64,000 nucleotides of DNA from contig NZ_JAGGOJ010000020.1 of NCBI RefSeq assembly GCF_018614575.1, positions 186,001 through 250,000 of the forward strand, read 5' to 3'. The stretch is from Streptomyces sp. ISL-10 (GTDB lineage Bacteria > Actinomycetota > Actinomycetes > Streptomycetales > Streptomycetaceae). Both the position numbers and the translations under genes were made by a program. The notes below the pieces were generated by a model. The model was not told the DNA's origin. It was given only the letters and a program-made list of their open reading frames with translations, and searched no databases. The first letter of the stretch is position 1. Each line of letters opens with the position of its first letter. Of this stretch, positions 33,345-41,587 are shown one piece after another.

Positions 33345-35933
33345 GTGCCTGGCACAAACCTGACCCGTGAAGAGGCGCAAGCGCGTGCGCGCCTGCTCAC
33401 CGTTGACTCGTACGAGATCGACCTCGATCTCTCCGGGGCGCAGGAGGGCGGGACCTACCGGTCCGAGACCACCGTGCGCTTCGCGTCGGCCGAGGACGGT
33501 GCGGAGACCTTCATCGATCTGGTCGCCCCCGCCGTGCACGAGGTCGTGCTGAACGGGAAGTCGCTGGACGTCGCCGCGGTCTTCCGGGACTCGCGGATCA
33601 CACTGAAGCATCTGCACGCGGGCGACAACGAGCTGCGCGTGGTCGCCGACTGCTCGTACACCAACACGGGCGAGGGCCTGCACCGTTTCGTCGACCCGGT
33701 CGACGAGCAGGCATACCTCTATACGCAGTTCGAGGTCCCGGACGCGCGCCGGGTCTTCGCGAGCTTCGAGCAGCCCGACCTCAAGGCGACCTTCCGGTTC
33801 ACCGTGAAGGCCCCGGCGGGCTGGACGGTGATCTCGAACTCCCCGACGCCCCAGCCGGAGGACAACGTCTGGCGCTTCGAGCCGACGCCGCGCATCTCGA
33901 CGTACATCACGGCCCTGATCGCCGGCCCGTACCACAGTGTGCACAGCTCGTACGAGAAGGACGGCCGGTCGGTCCCGCTCGGCATCTACTGCCGTCCCTC
34001 GCTGGCCGAGTTCCTGGACGCGGACGCGATCTTCGATGTCACGCGGCAGGGCTTCGACTGGTTCCAGGAGAAGTTCGACTACGCGTACCCGTTCGCCAAG
34101 TACGACCAGCTGTTCGTGCCGGAGTTCAACGCGGGCGCGATGGAGAACGCGGGCGCGGTGACCATCCGCGACCAGTACGTCTTCCGTTCGAAGGTGACGG
34201 ACGCGGCATACGAGGTGCGGGCGGAGACCATCCTGCACGAGCTCGCCCACATGTGGTTCGGCGACCTCGTGACCATGGAGTGGTGGAACGACCTGTGGCT
34301 GAACGAGTCGTTCGCCACCTATACCTCGATCGCCTGCCAGGCGTACGCCCCGGGCTCGCGGTGGCCGCACTCGTGGACCACGTTCGCGAATTCCATGAAG
34401 ACGTGGGCCTACCGGCAGGACCAGCTGCCGTCGACGCACCCGATCATGGCCGAAATTGGCGACCTGGATGACGTTCTCGTCAATTTCGACGGAATCACGT
34501 ATGCCAAGGGCGCGTCGGTTCTCAAGCAGCTCGTCGCCTATGTCGGCATGGACGAGTTCTTCCGCGGCGTACAGGCGTACTTCAAGGCTCACGCCTTCAA
34601 GAACACGCGCCTGTCGGACCTGCTGGGCGCGCTGGAGGAGACCAGCGGCCGGGATCTGAAGCTGTGGTCCAAGGCCTGGCTGGAGACGGCCGGCATCAAC
34701 ATCCTGCGCCCGGAGATCACCACGGACGACTCCGGTGTGATCACCGCCTTCGCGGTGAAGCAGGAGGCCCCGGCGCTTCCGGCGGGCGCCAAGGGCGAGC
34801 CCGTGCTGCGTCCGCACCGGATCGCGATCGGCCTCTACGACATCGACGGCACCGACGAGGCCGGCAGGCTGGTGCGCACCGACCGGATCGAGCTGGACGT
34901 CGACGGTGAACTGACCGACGTGCCGGCCCTGGTGGGCAGGGCCCGTCCCGCCGTCGTCCTGCTCAACGACGACGACCTTTCGTATGCGAAGGTCCGCCTC
35001 GACGAGGAGTCGCTGAAGAACGTCACCGGGCACCTGGGCGACTTCACCGAGTCCCTGCCGCGCGCGCTGTGCTGGGCCTCGGCCTGGGACATGACCCGCG
35101 ACGGCGAGCTCGCCACCCGCGACTACCTGGCGCTGGTCCTGTCCGGGATCGGCAAGGAGTCCGACATCGGCGTGGTCCAGTCGCTGCACCGCCAGGTCAA
35201 GCTGGCCATCGACCTGTACGCGGCGCCGCAGTGGCGCGAGACCGGTCTGAGCCGGTGGACTGACGCGACGCTGGCGCACCTGCGGTCGGCGGAGCCGGGC
35301 AGCGACCACCAGCTGGCCTGGGCGCGGGCGTTCGCCGCGACCGCGCGCACGCCGCAGCAGCTGGACCTGCTTCAGGCGCTGCTCGACGGCACCGAGACGA
35401 TCGAGGGCCTGGCCGTCGACGCGGAGCTGCGCTGGGCGTTCGTGGAGCGTCTCGCCGCGACCGGGGTCTTCGACGAGGAGGAGATCGCCGGGGAGTACGA
35501 GCGGGACAGGACCGCGGCCGGTGAGCGGCACGCGGCGACGGCGCGGGCCGCGCGGCCGACGCCGGAGGCCAAGGCGCAGGCGTGGGCGTCGGTCACTGTG
35601 TCCGACGCGAAAGCAGCGCTGCCGAACGCCGTGCAGGAGGCGGTGATCAGCGGATTCGTCCAGACTGATCAGCGCGAACTCCTCGCCCCGTACACGGAGA
35701 AGTATTTCGCGGCCGTCAAGGGCGTGTGGGAGTCCCGCAGCCATGAGATGGCGCAGCAGGTCGCCGTCGGCCTCTACCCCTCGCTCCAGATCTCGCAGGA
35801 CACGCTGGACGCGACCGACGCCTGGCTGAAGTCGGCGGAGCCCAACGCCGCACTGCGCAGGCTCGTCCTGGAGTCACGGGCCGGTGTCGAGCGTGCGCTG
35901 AAGGCGCGGGCGGCGGACGCGGCAGCGGAGTAA
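33345..35933 (+). CDS. pepN: Aminopeptidase N, M1 family (second copy)
   Basis: 862 residues. The GTG at 33345 is preferred over the ATG at 33309 because it follows GAGGAG by eight bases and gives MPGTNLTREEAQARARLL, parallel to the first copy. GAMEN is at 264-268. HELAH is at 298-302 with Glu321 (NESF). All catalytic parts and the C-terminal helical domain are intact, so both paralogues should be active. Divergence between them (for example Met-Gln-Trp versus Met-Glu-Trp after HExxH) hints at different peptide preference. A clear intrinsic terminator follows. Confidence 0.95.
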   Translation: MPGTNLTREEAQARARLLTVDSYEIDLDLSGAQEGGTYRSETTVRFASAEDGAETFIDLVAPAVHEVVLNGKSLDVAAVFRDSRITLKHLHAGDNELRVVADCSYTNTGEGLHRFVDPVDEQAYLYTQFEVPDARRVFASFEQPDLKATFRFTVKAPAGWTVISNSPTPQPEDNVWRFEPTPRISTYITALIAGPYHSVHSSYEKDGRSVPLGIYCRPSLAEFLDADAIFDVTRQGFDWFQEKFDYAYPFAKYDQLFVPEFNAGAMENAGAVTIRDQYVFRSKVTDAAYEVRAETILHELAHMWFGDLVTMEWWNDLWLNESFATYTSIACQAYAPGSRWPHSWTTFANSMKTWAYRQDQLPSTHPIMAEIGDLDDVLVNFDGITYAKGASVLKQLVAYVGMDEFFRGVQAYFKAHAFKNTRLSDLLGALEETSGRDLKLWSKAWLETAGINILRPEITTDDSGVITAFAVKQEAPALPAGAKGEPVLRPHRIAIGLYDIDGTDEAGRLVRTDRIELDVDGELTDVPALVGRARPAVVLLNDDDLSYAKVRLDEESLKNVTGHLGDFTESLPRALCWASAWDMTRDGELATRDYLALVLSGIGKESDIGVVQSLHRQVKLAIDLYAAPQWRETGLSRWTDATLAHLRSAEPGSDHQLAWARAFAATARTPQQLDLLQALLDGTETIEGLAVDAELRWAFVERLAATGVFDEEEIAGEYERDRTAAGERHAATARAARPTPEAKAQAWASVTVSDAKAALPNAVQEAVISGFVQTDQRELLAPYTEKYFAAVKGVWESRSHEMAQQVAVGLYPSLQISQDTLDATDAWLKSAEPNAALRRLVLESRAGVERALKARAADAAAE

Positions 35934-35961
35934 CTCAAGAGGAATAAAAACCTCCGCAAAT

Positions 35962-35999
35962 GGAGGCGCGCTGGGCCACTGCCGGCCCGGCGCGCCTCC
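35962..35999 (+). terminator. Intrinsic terminator after the second pepN
   Basis: GGAGGCGCGCTGGGCC (35962-35977) pairs with 35984-35999 (one G-U), followed by a T-rich TTGTGTTTTC. Confidence 0.9.
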
Positions 36000-36123
36000 T
36001 TGTGTTTTCGGCCGTCGACAATTCGCCAGAGCGGAGCCCGCCGTCAACGCCCTTGCGCGGACCGGGATATGCTCCCGCCCGTTGTTTCATGTGATCTTTT
36101 CCCGTTCGATTCTGAGGATGCTG

Positions 36124-37584
36124 ATGGTTCGACAGGGAACGTCGACCGGAAGTCCGCGGCCGAGGGCCAGCCTCGTCTGGCAGCTGCCCGTTGCCGCGAC
36201 CGCCGCGGCCGCGATCGTGGCCCTGTTCCTGGTCTCCGCGTCGGCTCGCACCCCGGTGCTGATCGTCTCCGCCGTGGCCGTCGCCGCGGTCGCCGTCGCC
36301 TGCGCGGAGGTCATGCGCAGGGGCAGACTGGTGACCGAACTGCGCGACCGGGTCGCGGCGCAGGACGCGCTGATCGCCCGGCAGATGGACCAGACCGGCC
36401 GGCTCGCCGCTGAACTGCTGCCCCAGGTGGTCCAGGCCCTGCGGTCCGGCGGCTTCCCCGAGGACGTGCTCGCCTCCGTCGACGCACCGGCCGAGCACCA
36501 CGCCGTGCTCCGCTCGGTGGTCGACGCGGTCAGCGCCGAGGAGGACCTGCGCGAGTCCGCCCAGCGAGCCTTTGTGAACATCGCCCGGCGGGTGCAGGCC
36601 ATCGTCCACCAGCAGGCCCAGGAGCTGCGCGAGATGGAGGACCGGCACGGCCGGACCCCTGAGGTCTTCGGCGACCTGCTGCGCATCGACCACGGCACCG
36701 CGCTGATCGGCCGGCTCGCCGACTCCATCGCCGTCCTCGGCGGCGCCCGCCCGGGACGCCAGTGGAGCAAGGCCGTGCCGCTCTTCAGCGTCATGCGCGG
36801 CGCCATGTCCCGGATCATCGACTACCAGCGCGTCGAACTGCACTCGGTCTCCGAGGTCGCCGTCGTCGGCACCGCCGTCGAACCGCTGATCCACGCCCTG
36901 TCGGAACTGCTGGACAACGCCACCCGCTACTCGCCGCCGCAGACCAAGGTCCATCTGACCGCCGTCGACGTGCAGTCGGGCATCGCCATCGAGATCGAGG
37001 ACGGCGGTGTCAGCATGAGCGAGGAGGCGCGCAGGCGCGCCGAGCGGATGCTGCGCCAGGCGCAGGAGGGCATCGATGTCAACGACCTCGGCGAGAGCCC
37101 GCGCCTGGGCCTCGCCGTGGTGGGCCGCCTCTCGCAGGCTTACGGGTTCCAGGTGTCGCTGCGCTCCTCCGCGTACGGCGGTGTGCGCGCCGTTCTCGTC
37201 GTCCCTCAGGCCCTGATCACCACCTCTGCCTCGGCGACCGGCCTGGCGCACGGCATCGGCGCCGCCTCCGGTCCCCGTCCCGCCGGCTCCGACACCCACG
37301 AGCGGCTCCCGCGGCCGGTCACGGGCCCGACGGTGCCCCTTCACGCCGAGGACGTCCCGCAGGTGAGCGAGCGGACCGCGAACGGACTCCCCCAGCGACG
37401 CCGCAAGGCCCGGGTGACCGCTCCCGCCGCCCCCGCGGACGGGACGCAAACGCCTCCCGCGACGATGCCGGACCCCGCACAGGGCGCCGCACCGGCGGTG
37501 CAGCCCGGCATGTGGCTGGCCGCCTTCCAGAGCGGCCTGTCCGGCGACACCCCCCAGACGAACAACGGAAACGAGCAGCCATGA
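36124..37584 (+). CDS. cvnA: Conservon protein CvnA: sensor-histidine-kinase-like membrane ATPase
   Basis: 486 residues. The ATG at 36124 fits GAGG six bases ahead better than upstream in-frame ATGs. Two hydrophobic helices (about 17-36 and 39-57) come first, then a coiled region. The HATPase domain follows with N-box ELLDNATRYSPP (Asn265) and G-box LGLAVVGRLSQAYG. No obvious phospho-accepting H-box is seen. The C-terminal ~90 residues are proline-rich and disordered. In conservons CvnA forms a membrane complex with CvnB-D that acts like a receptor plus G protein. It overlaps cvnB by ATGA. Confidence 0.9.
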   Translation: MVRQGTSTGSPRPRASLVWQLPVAATAAAAIVALFLVSASARTPVLIVSAVAVAAVAVACAEVMRRGRLVTELRDRVAAQDALIARQMDQTGRLAAELLPQVVQALRSGGFPEDVLASVDAPAEHHAVLRSVVDAVSAEEDLRESAQRAFVNIARRVQAIVHQQAQELREMEDRHGRTPEVFGDLLRIDHGTALIGRLADSIAVLGGARPGRQWSKAVPLFSVMRGAMSRIIDYQRVELHSVSEVAVVGTAVEPLIHALSELLDNATRYSPPQTKVHLTAVDVQSGIAIEIEDGGVSMSEEARRRAERMLRQAQEGIDVNDLGESPRLGLAVVGRLSQAYGFQVSLRSSAYGGVRAVLVVPQALITTSASATGLAHGIGAASGPRPAGSDTHERLPRPVTGPTVPLHAEDVPQVSERTANGLPQRRRKARVTAPAAPADGTQTPPATMPDPAQGAAPAVQPGMWLAAFQSGLSGDTPQTNNGNEQP

Positions 37585-37997
37585 TTCAGCGGCAGTCCCA
37601 CCAGACCAATATGGACTGGATGCTCAAGGACCTGGCAGAGGGCGTACCGCAGACCCGAAACGTCGTCGTGCTGTCCGCCGACGGACTGCGTATGGCCCAG
37701 TACGGGTCGGACACGGACACGGCCGACCGGCTGGCCGCCGCCTGCGCCGGACTGCAGAGCCTCGCGGCCGCGGTGGCCTCCGAACTCCCCCACGGCGACG
37801 GCCAGATGCGGCTCGTGGTCATCGAGATGAACGGCGGCTTCTTCTACCTGATGGCCGCGGGCGCGGGCGCCTATCTCGCGGTACTGGCCGACGAGGGCGT
37901 GGACGCCGGTCTGATGGGACAGCGCATGCGGGACCTCGTGCTGCGGATCGGAGAGCACCTGAGCACGCCGCCGCGGCACGAGGGGCAGACCGCGTGA
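37581..37997 (+). CDS. cvnB: Conservon protein CvnB: roadblock/LC7-domain protein
   Basis: 138 residues. MDWMLKDLAEGVPQTRNVVV and SADGLRMAQYG show the roadblock/LC7 fold, the bacterial MglB-like partner that modulates small GTPases. In this operon it is expected to bind CvnD and act on its GTPase cycle. Four-base overlaps with cvnA (ATGA) and cvnC (GTGA) indicate stoichiometric synthesis. Confidence 0.93.
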   Translation: MIQRQSHQTNMDWMLKDLAEGVPQTRNVVVLSADGLRMAQYGSDTDTADRLAAACAGLQSLAAAVASELPHGDGQMRLVVIEMNGGFFYLMAAGAGAYLAVLADEGVDAGLMGQRMRDLVLRIGEHLSTPPRHEGQTA

Positions 37998-38353
37998 GCG
38001 ACGCGGACGACGACTGGGAGCCGAGCAGTCCCGAGCGGCTGTACGTCATCACCGGCGGCCGCAGCGGCTCCTTCGCGCCCACCGCCTTAGACCTGGTCAC
38101 GCTGATCGTGGCCAGGTCGGGGCCGAGACCCGGAATGCAGCCGGAGCACGCGGCCATCATCCGGATCTGTCAGGCGCCGCTCTCGGTGGCCGAGATATCC
38201 GCCTATCTGAGCCTGCCGGTGAGCGTGATCACCGTGCTGCTCAGCGACCTGTTGGCCGAGGACAAGGTGCTGGCCCGCGCACCCGTCCGGGCCGCCCACC
38301 TCCCCGACCGCGCGTTGATTGAGGCAGTGATCGATGGACTTCAGAAGCTCTGA
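37994..38353 (+). CDS. cvnC: Conservon protein CvnC: DUF742 protein
   Basis: 119 residues from a GTG. It is a DUF742 protein (RLYVITGGRSG, then a winged-helix-like part with PLSVAEISAYLSLPVSVITVLLSDL). The biochemical role is unknown; it belongs to the membrane heterocomplex described for conservons. Its last 20 bases overlap the start of cvnD. Confidence 0.92.
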   Translation: MSDADDDWEPSSPERLYVITGGRSGSFAPTALDLVTLIVARSGPRPGMQPEHAAIIRICQAPLSVAEISAYLSLPVSVITVLLSDLLAEDKVLARAPVRAAHLPDRALIEAVIDGLQKL

Positions 38354-38954
38354 GCAGGCTCTCGGCCCGCGGAGCGAGGACGTGCTGCCGACGACCGCCA
38401 CGGCCGCCGTCAAGGTGGTCATCGTGGGCGGCTTCGGGGTCGGCAAGACGACCCTGGTCGGCTCGGTCAGCGAGATCAGGCCACTGACGACCGAAGAGAC
38501 GATGACCCAGGCCGGTGTCGGCGTGGACGACACCCAGGGCGTGGAACGCAAGACGTCGACGACGGTCGCGATGGACTTCGGCCGTATCAGCATCAACGAG
38601 GAGCTGGTGCTGTACCTGTTCGGCACTCCGGGCCAGGAGCGGTTCTGGTTTTTGTGGCGGGGGCTGTTCGAGGGCGCGCTCGGCGCGGTGGTACTGGTCG
38701 ACACCCGCCGGCTGGAGGTCAGCTTCGATGTCATCGGGCGGCTGGAGGAACGCGGCGTTCCGTTCGTCGTCGCGATCAACTCCTTCCCGGACGCGCCCGA
38801 TTACCCGCTCGAGGAGCTGCGAGCCGCGCTGGATCTGCCGGAGGCCGTGCCGATCGTGCTGTGCGACGCGCGGGAGCGCGCGTCCAGCCGGGACGTCCTG
38901 ATGGCGCTGATGCGCTACCTGCAGTTCCTGGCCCAGGCGCAGGCGGCGTCGTGA
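38334..38954 (+). CDS. cvnD: Conservon protein CvnD: Ras-like small GTPase
   Basis: 206 residues. P-loop GGFGVGKTT at residues 32-40; the switch II equivalent FGTPGQERFW is present, and the base-recognition segment reads AINSFPD instead of the NKxD motif. This is the conservon G protein (MglA-like) with GTP hydrolysis as the expected activity. It ends the cvnABCD unit. The 219 bp to the next gene hold possible promoter elements and short palindromes, so the terpene synthase may be read through or expressed on its own. Confidence 0.92.
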   Translation: MDFRSSEQALGPRSEDVLPTTATAAVKVVIVGGFGVGKTTLVGSVSEIRPLTTEETMTQAGVGVDDTQGVERKTSTTVAMDFGRISINEELVLYLFGTPGQERFWFLWRGLFEGALGAVVLVDTRRLEVSFDVIGRLEERGVPFVVAINSFPDAPDYPLEELRAALDLPEAVPIVLCDARERASSRDVLMALMRYLQFLAQAQAAS

Positions 38955-39173
38955 CCCGGTCACCGGCTCCGGCAGCCGGAGCCGGTGGCGGAGGCCGTGC
39001 CGCACCTTCCGGCCAGCGTTGGCCCGTTGCGTACCGCTCTGCCGGGGATTGGTCCTATTGGATCAGCCAATCCGGCTGAGTACGATGCCGCCTAGATGAT
39101 CACTCTGAGGTGCAAGTTGCGCGTGTGACAACGAAGTTGACGCGCCGCACCCGCATCGAGAGGCAGGCCGCAC

Positions 39174-40268
39174 GTGGAGTCCGAGCTGACCGTCCCCCCG
39201 ATCTTCTCGCCCCTTCCACCGGCGATACACCCGCAGCACGCGGACATAGACGTCCAGACGGCGGCCTGGGCCGAGACGTACCGCATCGGCTCCGAGGCGC
39301 TGCGCGCCAAGCTGGTGGTGCAGGACATCGGCACGTTCTCGGCGCGGATCCTGCCCGAGGGCCGCGAGGAGGTCGTCTCCCTCCTCGCGGACTTCGTGCT
39401 GTGGCTCTTCGGTGTGGACGACGGCCACTGCGAAGAGGGCGAACTCGGGCACCGGCCCGGTGATCTGGCCGGCCTGCTGCACCGGCTGATCCGGGTGGCA
39501 CAGAACCCCGAGGCGCCGATGATGCAGGACGACCCGCTGGCCGCGGGCCTGCGGGACCTGCGGATGCGCGTGGACCGCTACGGCACGGCGGGCCAGACGG
39601 CCCGCTGGGTGGACGCCCTGCGGGAGTACTTCTTCTCGGTGGTGTGGGAGGCGGCGCACCGCCGCGCCGGCACCGTGCCCGACCTCAACGACTACACGCT
39701 GATGCGGCTCTACGACGGGGCGACCTCGGTGGTGCTCCCGATGCTGGAGATGGGGTACGGCTACGAGCTCCAGCCGCACGAGCGGGACCGCCCCGCGGTG
39801 CGCGCCGCGACCGAGATGGCGTCGTTCATCATCGCCTGGGACAACGACATCTTCTCCCACCACAGGGAGCGCAGAACCCCCGGCTACTACCTCAACGCCC
39901 TGCGTGTGCTGGAGCGGCAGGGCATGAGCACCGAGCAGGCGCTCAAGGCCGCGATAGCGCAGCGGGACCGGGTGATGTGCCTGTACACGCGCCTGTCCGA
40001 GCAGCTGTCCGAGCAGGGCAGCCCCCAGCTGCGGCAGTACCTGCGGAGCCTGTCCAGCTTCATCCGCGGGGCCCAGGACTGGGGCGTCAGCTCCGTGCGC
40101 CACACCACCCCCGACGACCCGGCGAACCTTCCGCCCGTCTTCAGCGACACCCCGACCGACGACCGCCACGAGCCGCTGGACATCCCCGCCGTCGCCTGGT
40201 GGTGGGACCTCGTGCCCGGCCCCCTCACCCCTTCGGTGCCTGGCCGGCAGGCTCCGCACCTCGCGTAG
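39174..40268 (+). CDS. Class I terpene synthase associated with the conservon
   Basis: 364 residues from a GTG at 39174. The first metal motif reads DDGHCE (Asp82, Asp83, Glu87, of the DDxxxE type). The second is NDIFSHHRE (Asn225, Ser229, Glu233), the exact NSE triad. A diphosphate-sensing Arg in MRLYDG lies near 179. The C-terminal RY pair is replaced by Arg310-His. It should cyclise a prenyl diphosphate, probably farnesyl or geranyl diphosphate; the product cannot be predicted. No prenyltransferase is nearby. Conservons often carry P450 genes in this position, and a P450 relic follows directly. Confidence 0.88.
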   Translation: MESELTVPPIFSPLPPAIHPQHADIDVQTAAWAETYRIGSEALRAKLVVQDIGTFSARILPEGREEVVSLLADFVLWLFGVDDGHCEEGELGHRPGDLAGLLHRLIRVAQNPEAPMMQDDPLAAGLRDLRMRVDRYGTAGQTARWVDALREYFFSVVWEAAHRRAGTVPDLNDYTLMRLYDGATSVVLPMLEMGYGYELQPHERDRPAVRAATEMASFIIAWDNDIFSHHRERRTPGYYLNALRVLERQGMSTEQALKAAIAQRDRVMCLYTRLSEQLSEQGSPQLRQYLRSLSSFIRGAQDWGVSSVRHTTPDDPANLPPVFSDTPTDDRHEPLDIPAVAWWWDLVPGPLTPSVPGRQAPHLA

Positions 40269-40293
40269 AGCCGGCATCACAGCCGTACCGAGG

Positions 40294-40455
40294 AAAGGTT
40301 TCTCCGGTGTCGGTCGGAGCCGGCTGCGCCCCCTCGCGGGCGACGGACTGGCGACGGCGGGCGGCGAGGTGCGCCGACGGCACCGCCGGCTCATCCAGCC
40401 GATGTTCCACCCGCCGCGGATCACGCCGGTGACGGTGACGCCCCGGGACGCGTGA
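40294..40455 (+). pseudogene. Cytochrome P450 remnant with internal deletion
   Basis: Reading in one frame gives GVGRSRLRPLAGDGLATAGG, followed by EVRRRHRRLIQPMFHPPRI. This is the B'-C helix region of P450s, in which WxxxR normally contacts haem; the Trp has become Arg. It then jumps to a short tail TPVTVTPRDA and a stop at 40453-40455, resembling the P450 C-terminus. The I-helix, ExxR and haem-Cys loop are all missing, so no enzyme is encoded. Confidence 0.72.
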
Positions 40456-40504
40456 CAGACCGGCCGCGGGGCGGGCGGCGGGGCGACCCGCTGTGGCTCA
40501 CGGG

Positions 40505-41151
40505 TCACACAGCGACGATCTCCACCGCCCGCTCCAGGCCCTTGAAGGCGTCCGGATTCCGCAGGTCGAAACACTGGCGCGTGCACAGCGGCCCGCCGAC
40601 GCCGAGGCGGACTTCGACGCCGTCCCCTTCACCGGTGGCGACCTCGCGCAGCGCGCCCGGCACCCGTGAGATTCCCGGCGCCGTCTGCGAGCCGCGTCGG
40701 ACCGCCGCGAGGACATGGCGGCGGGCTGGTCGTCGGCGAGGACGCGCATCACCACGCCCTCGCGCCGCGCCGCCGCCACGCGCGGGACCAGCGCGATGCC
40801 CATGCCCGCCGCGACCATCGCGAGGATGGCCGTCCAGTCATGGCCGTCCAGCCCGCCGCGCTGTGCGCCTGTTCGGGAACGAAGCCGGCGCTCTCGCAGG
40901 CCGCGATCGTGGTCTCGGACCAGGGGCCGCTGCCGCCGAAGATCCAGGGCTCGTCCGCCAGGTCCGCCAGATCCGCCAGCGGCCTGCACCGGCGGCACGG
41001 TGTCGTGCAGGGCCCGCGAGGTGACGAAGCTGCCGGACCGCACGACGGTCGCCAGCGCGGCGAACGGCAGCCCGGAACCCGCGGCCCGCCTGCCCCGTGT
41101 CGCGGGGGTCGTCCTGCCGGTGCGGACGCGGTCCGCGGCCGTCACGGTCAT
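40505..41151 (-). pseudogene. LysR-type regulator remnant (effector domain only, frameshifted)
   Basis: Three frames must be joined: GSFVTSRALHDTVPP, then EPWIFGGSGPWSETTIAACE, then WTAILAMVAAGMGIALVPRV with RHVLAAVRRGSQTAPGIS and a stop at 40505. These are consecutive parts of the LysR substrate-binding domain. One break is an 11-bp direct duplication (TGGACGGCCAT twice, near 40830-40855). The helix-turn-helix half is absent. Together with the P450 relic it marks 40.27-41.3 kb as decaying DNA with no intact gene. Confidence 0.75.
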
Positions 41152-41277
41152 CCTGTGCCTCCCTGGGAGGCGGGTGGCGCTCCACCGTCGCTCCGGAAAA
41201 CCGCTCAGGTCCATCGAATACCTTCGACGATTCCTTTGAACAGATCCGAATGGTCGCCGGGAGGCGGCACAGCAAAA

Positions 41278-41309
41278 GGCGCCCCGGACGCGGGAGCGTC
41301 CGGGGCGCC
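41278..41309. terminator. Terminator downstream of the small membrane protein gene
   Basis: A perfect 14-bp stem, GGCGCCCCGGACGC (41278-41291) with 41296-41309, loop GGGA; on the minus strand it is followed by CTTTTG. Confidence 0.9.
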
Positions 41310-41333
41310 TCGAAGGCTGGGGTCAGGGCAGGG

Positions 41334-41564
41334 TCAGCTCTGCTTCCTGGACTTGTCGAGCACCATCACCAGGCCGGCGATCACCACGAAAAGGGCGATC
41401 GGTGCCACGACATACAGGCCGAGGGTCTCGGCCACGCTCAGGCCGGCACCCGGGTCGTCGCCGTCGTCCGGGGTGAGCGCAAGCGCGGGGGACGACATCA
41501 GCAGCATCATCAGCGTCGTACCGGCTGCGACGGCGCCGGCGCGCAAGGCGTTCTTCTTGTCCAC
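41334..41564 (-). CDS. Small secreted/membrane protein of unknown function
   Basis: 76 residues. A signal-like segment (about 8-29, ending SSPALAL) is followed by an acidic stretch TPDDGDDPGAG. A transmembrane helix (about 49-68) and a basic tail KSRKQS follow. This gives a type I membrane topology with a short outside loop. The type is widespread among streptomycetes, with no known role. It lies 23 bp downstream of malQ's stop side on the opposite flank of a terminator, on the same strand as malQ, and precedes a strong hairpin. Confidence 0.75.
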   Translation of the reverse strand: MDKKNALRAGAVAAGTTLMMLLMSSPALALTPDDGDDPGAGLSVAETLGLYVVAPIALFVVIAGLVMVLDKSRKQS

Positions 41565-41587
41565 GGTGCCAACGTAGCGAACGCCCG

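Noticed and set aside
39174..41333. A full terpenoid biosynthetic gene cluster.
   Set aside because: Only one synthase is intact; the P450 and regulator nearby are remnants and no prenyltransferase is present.
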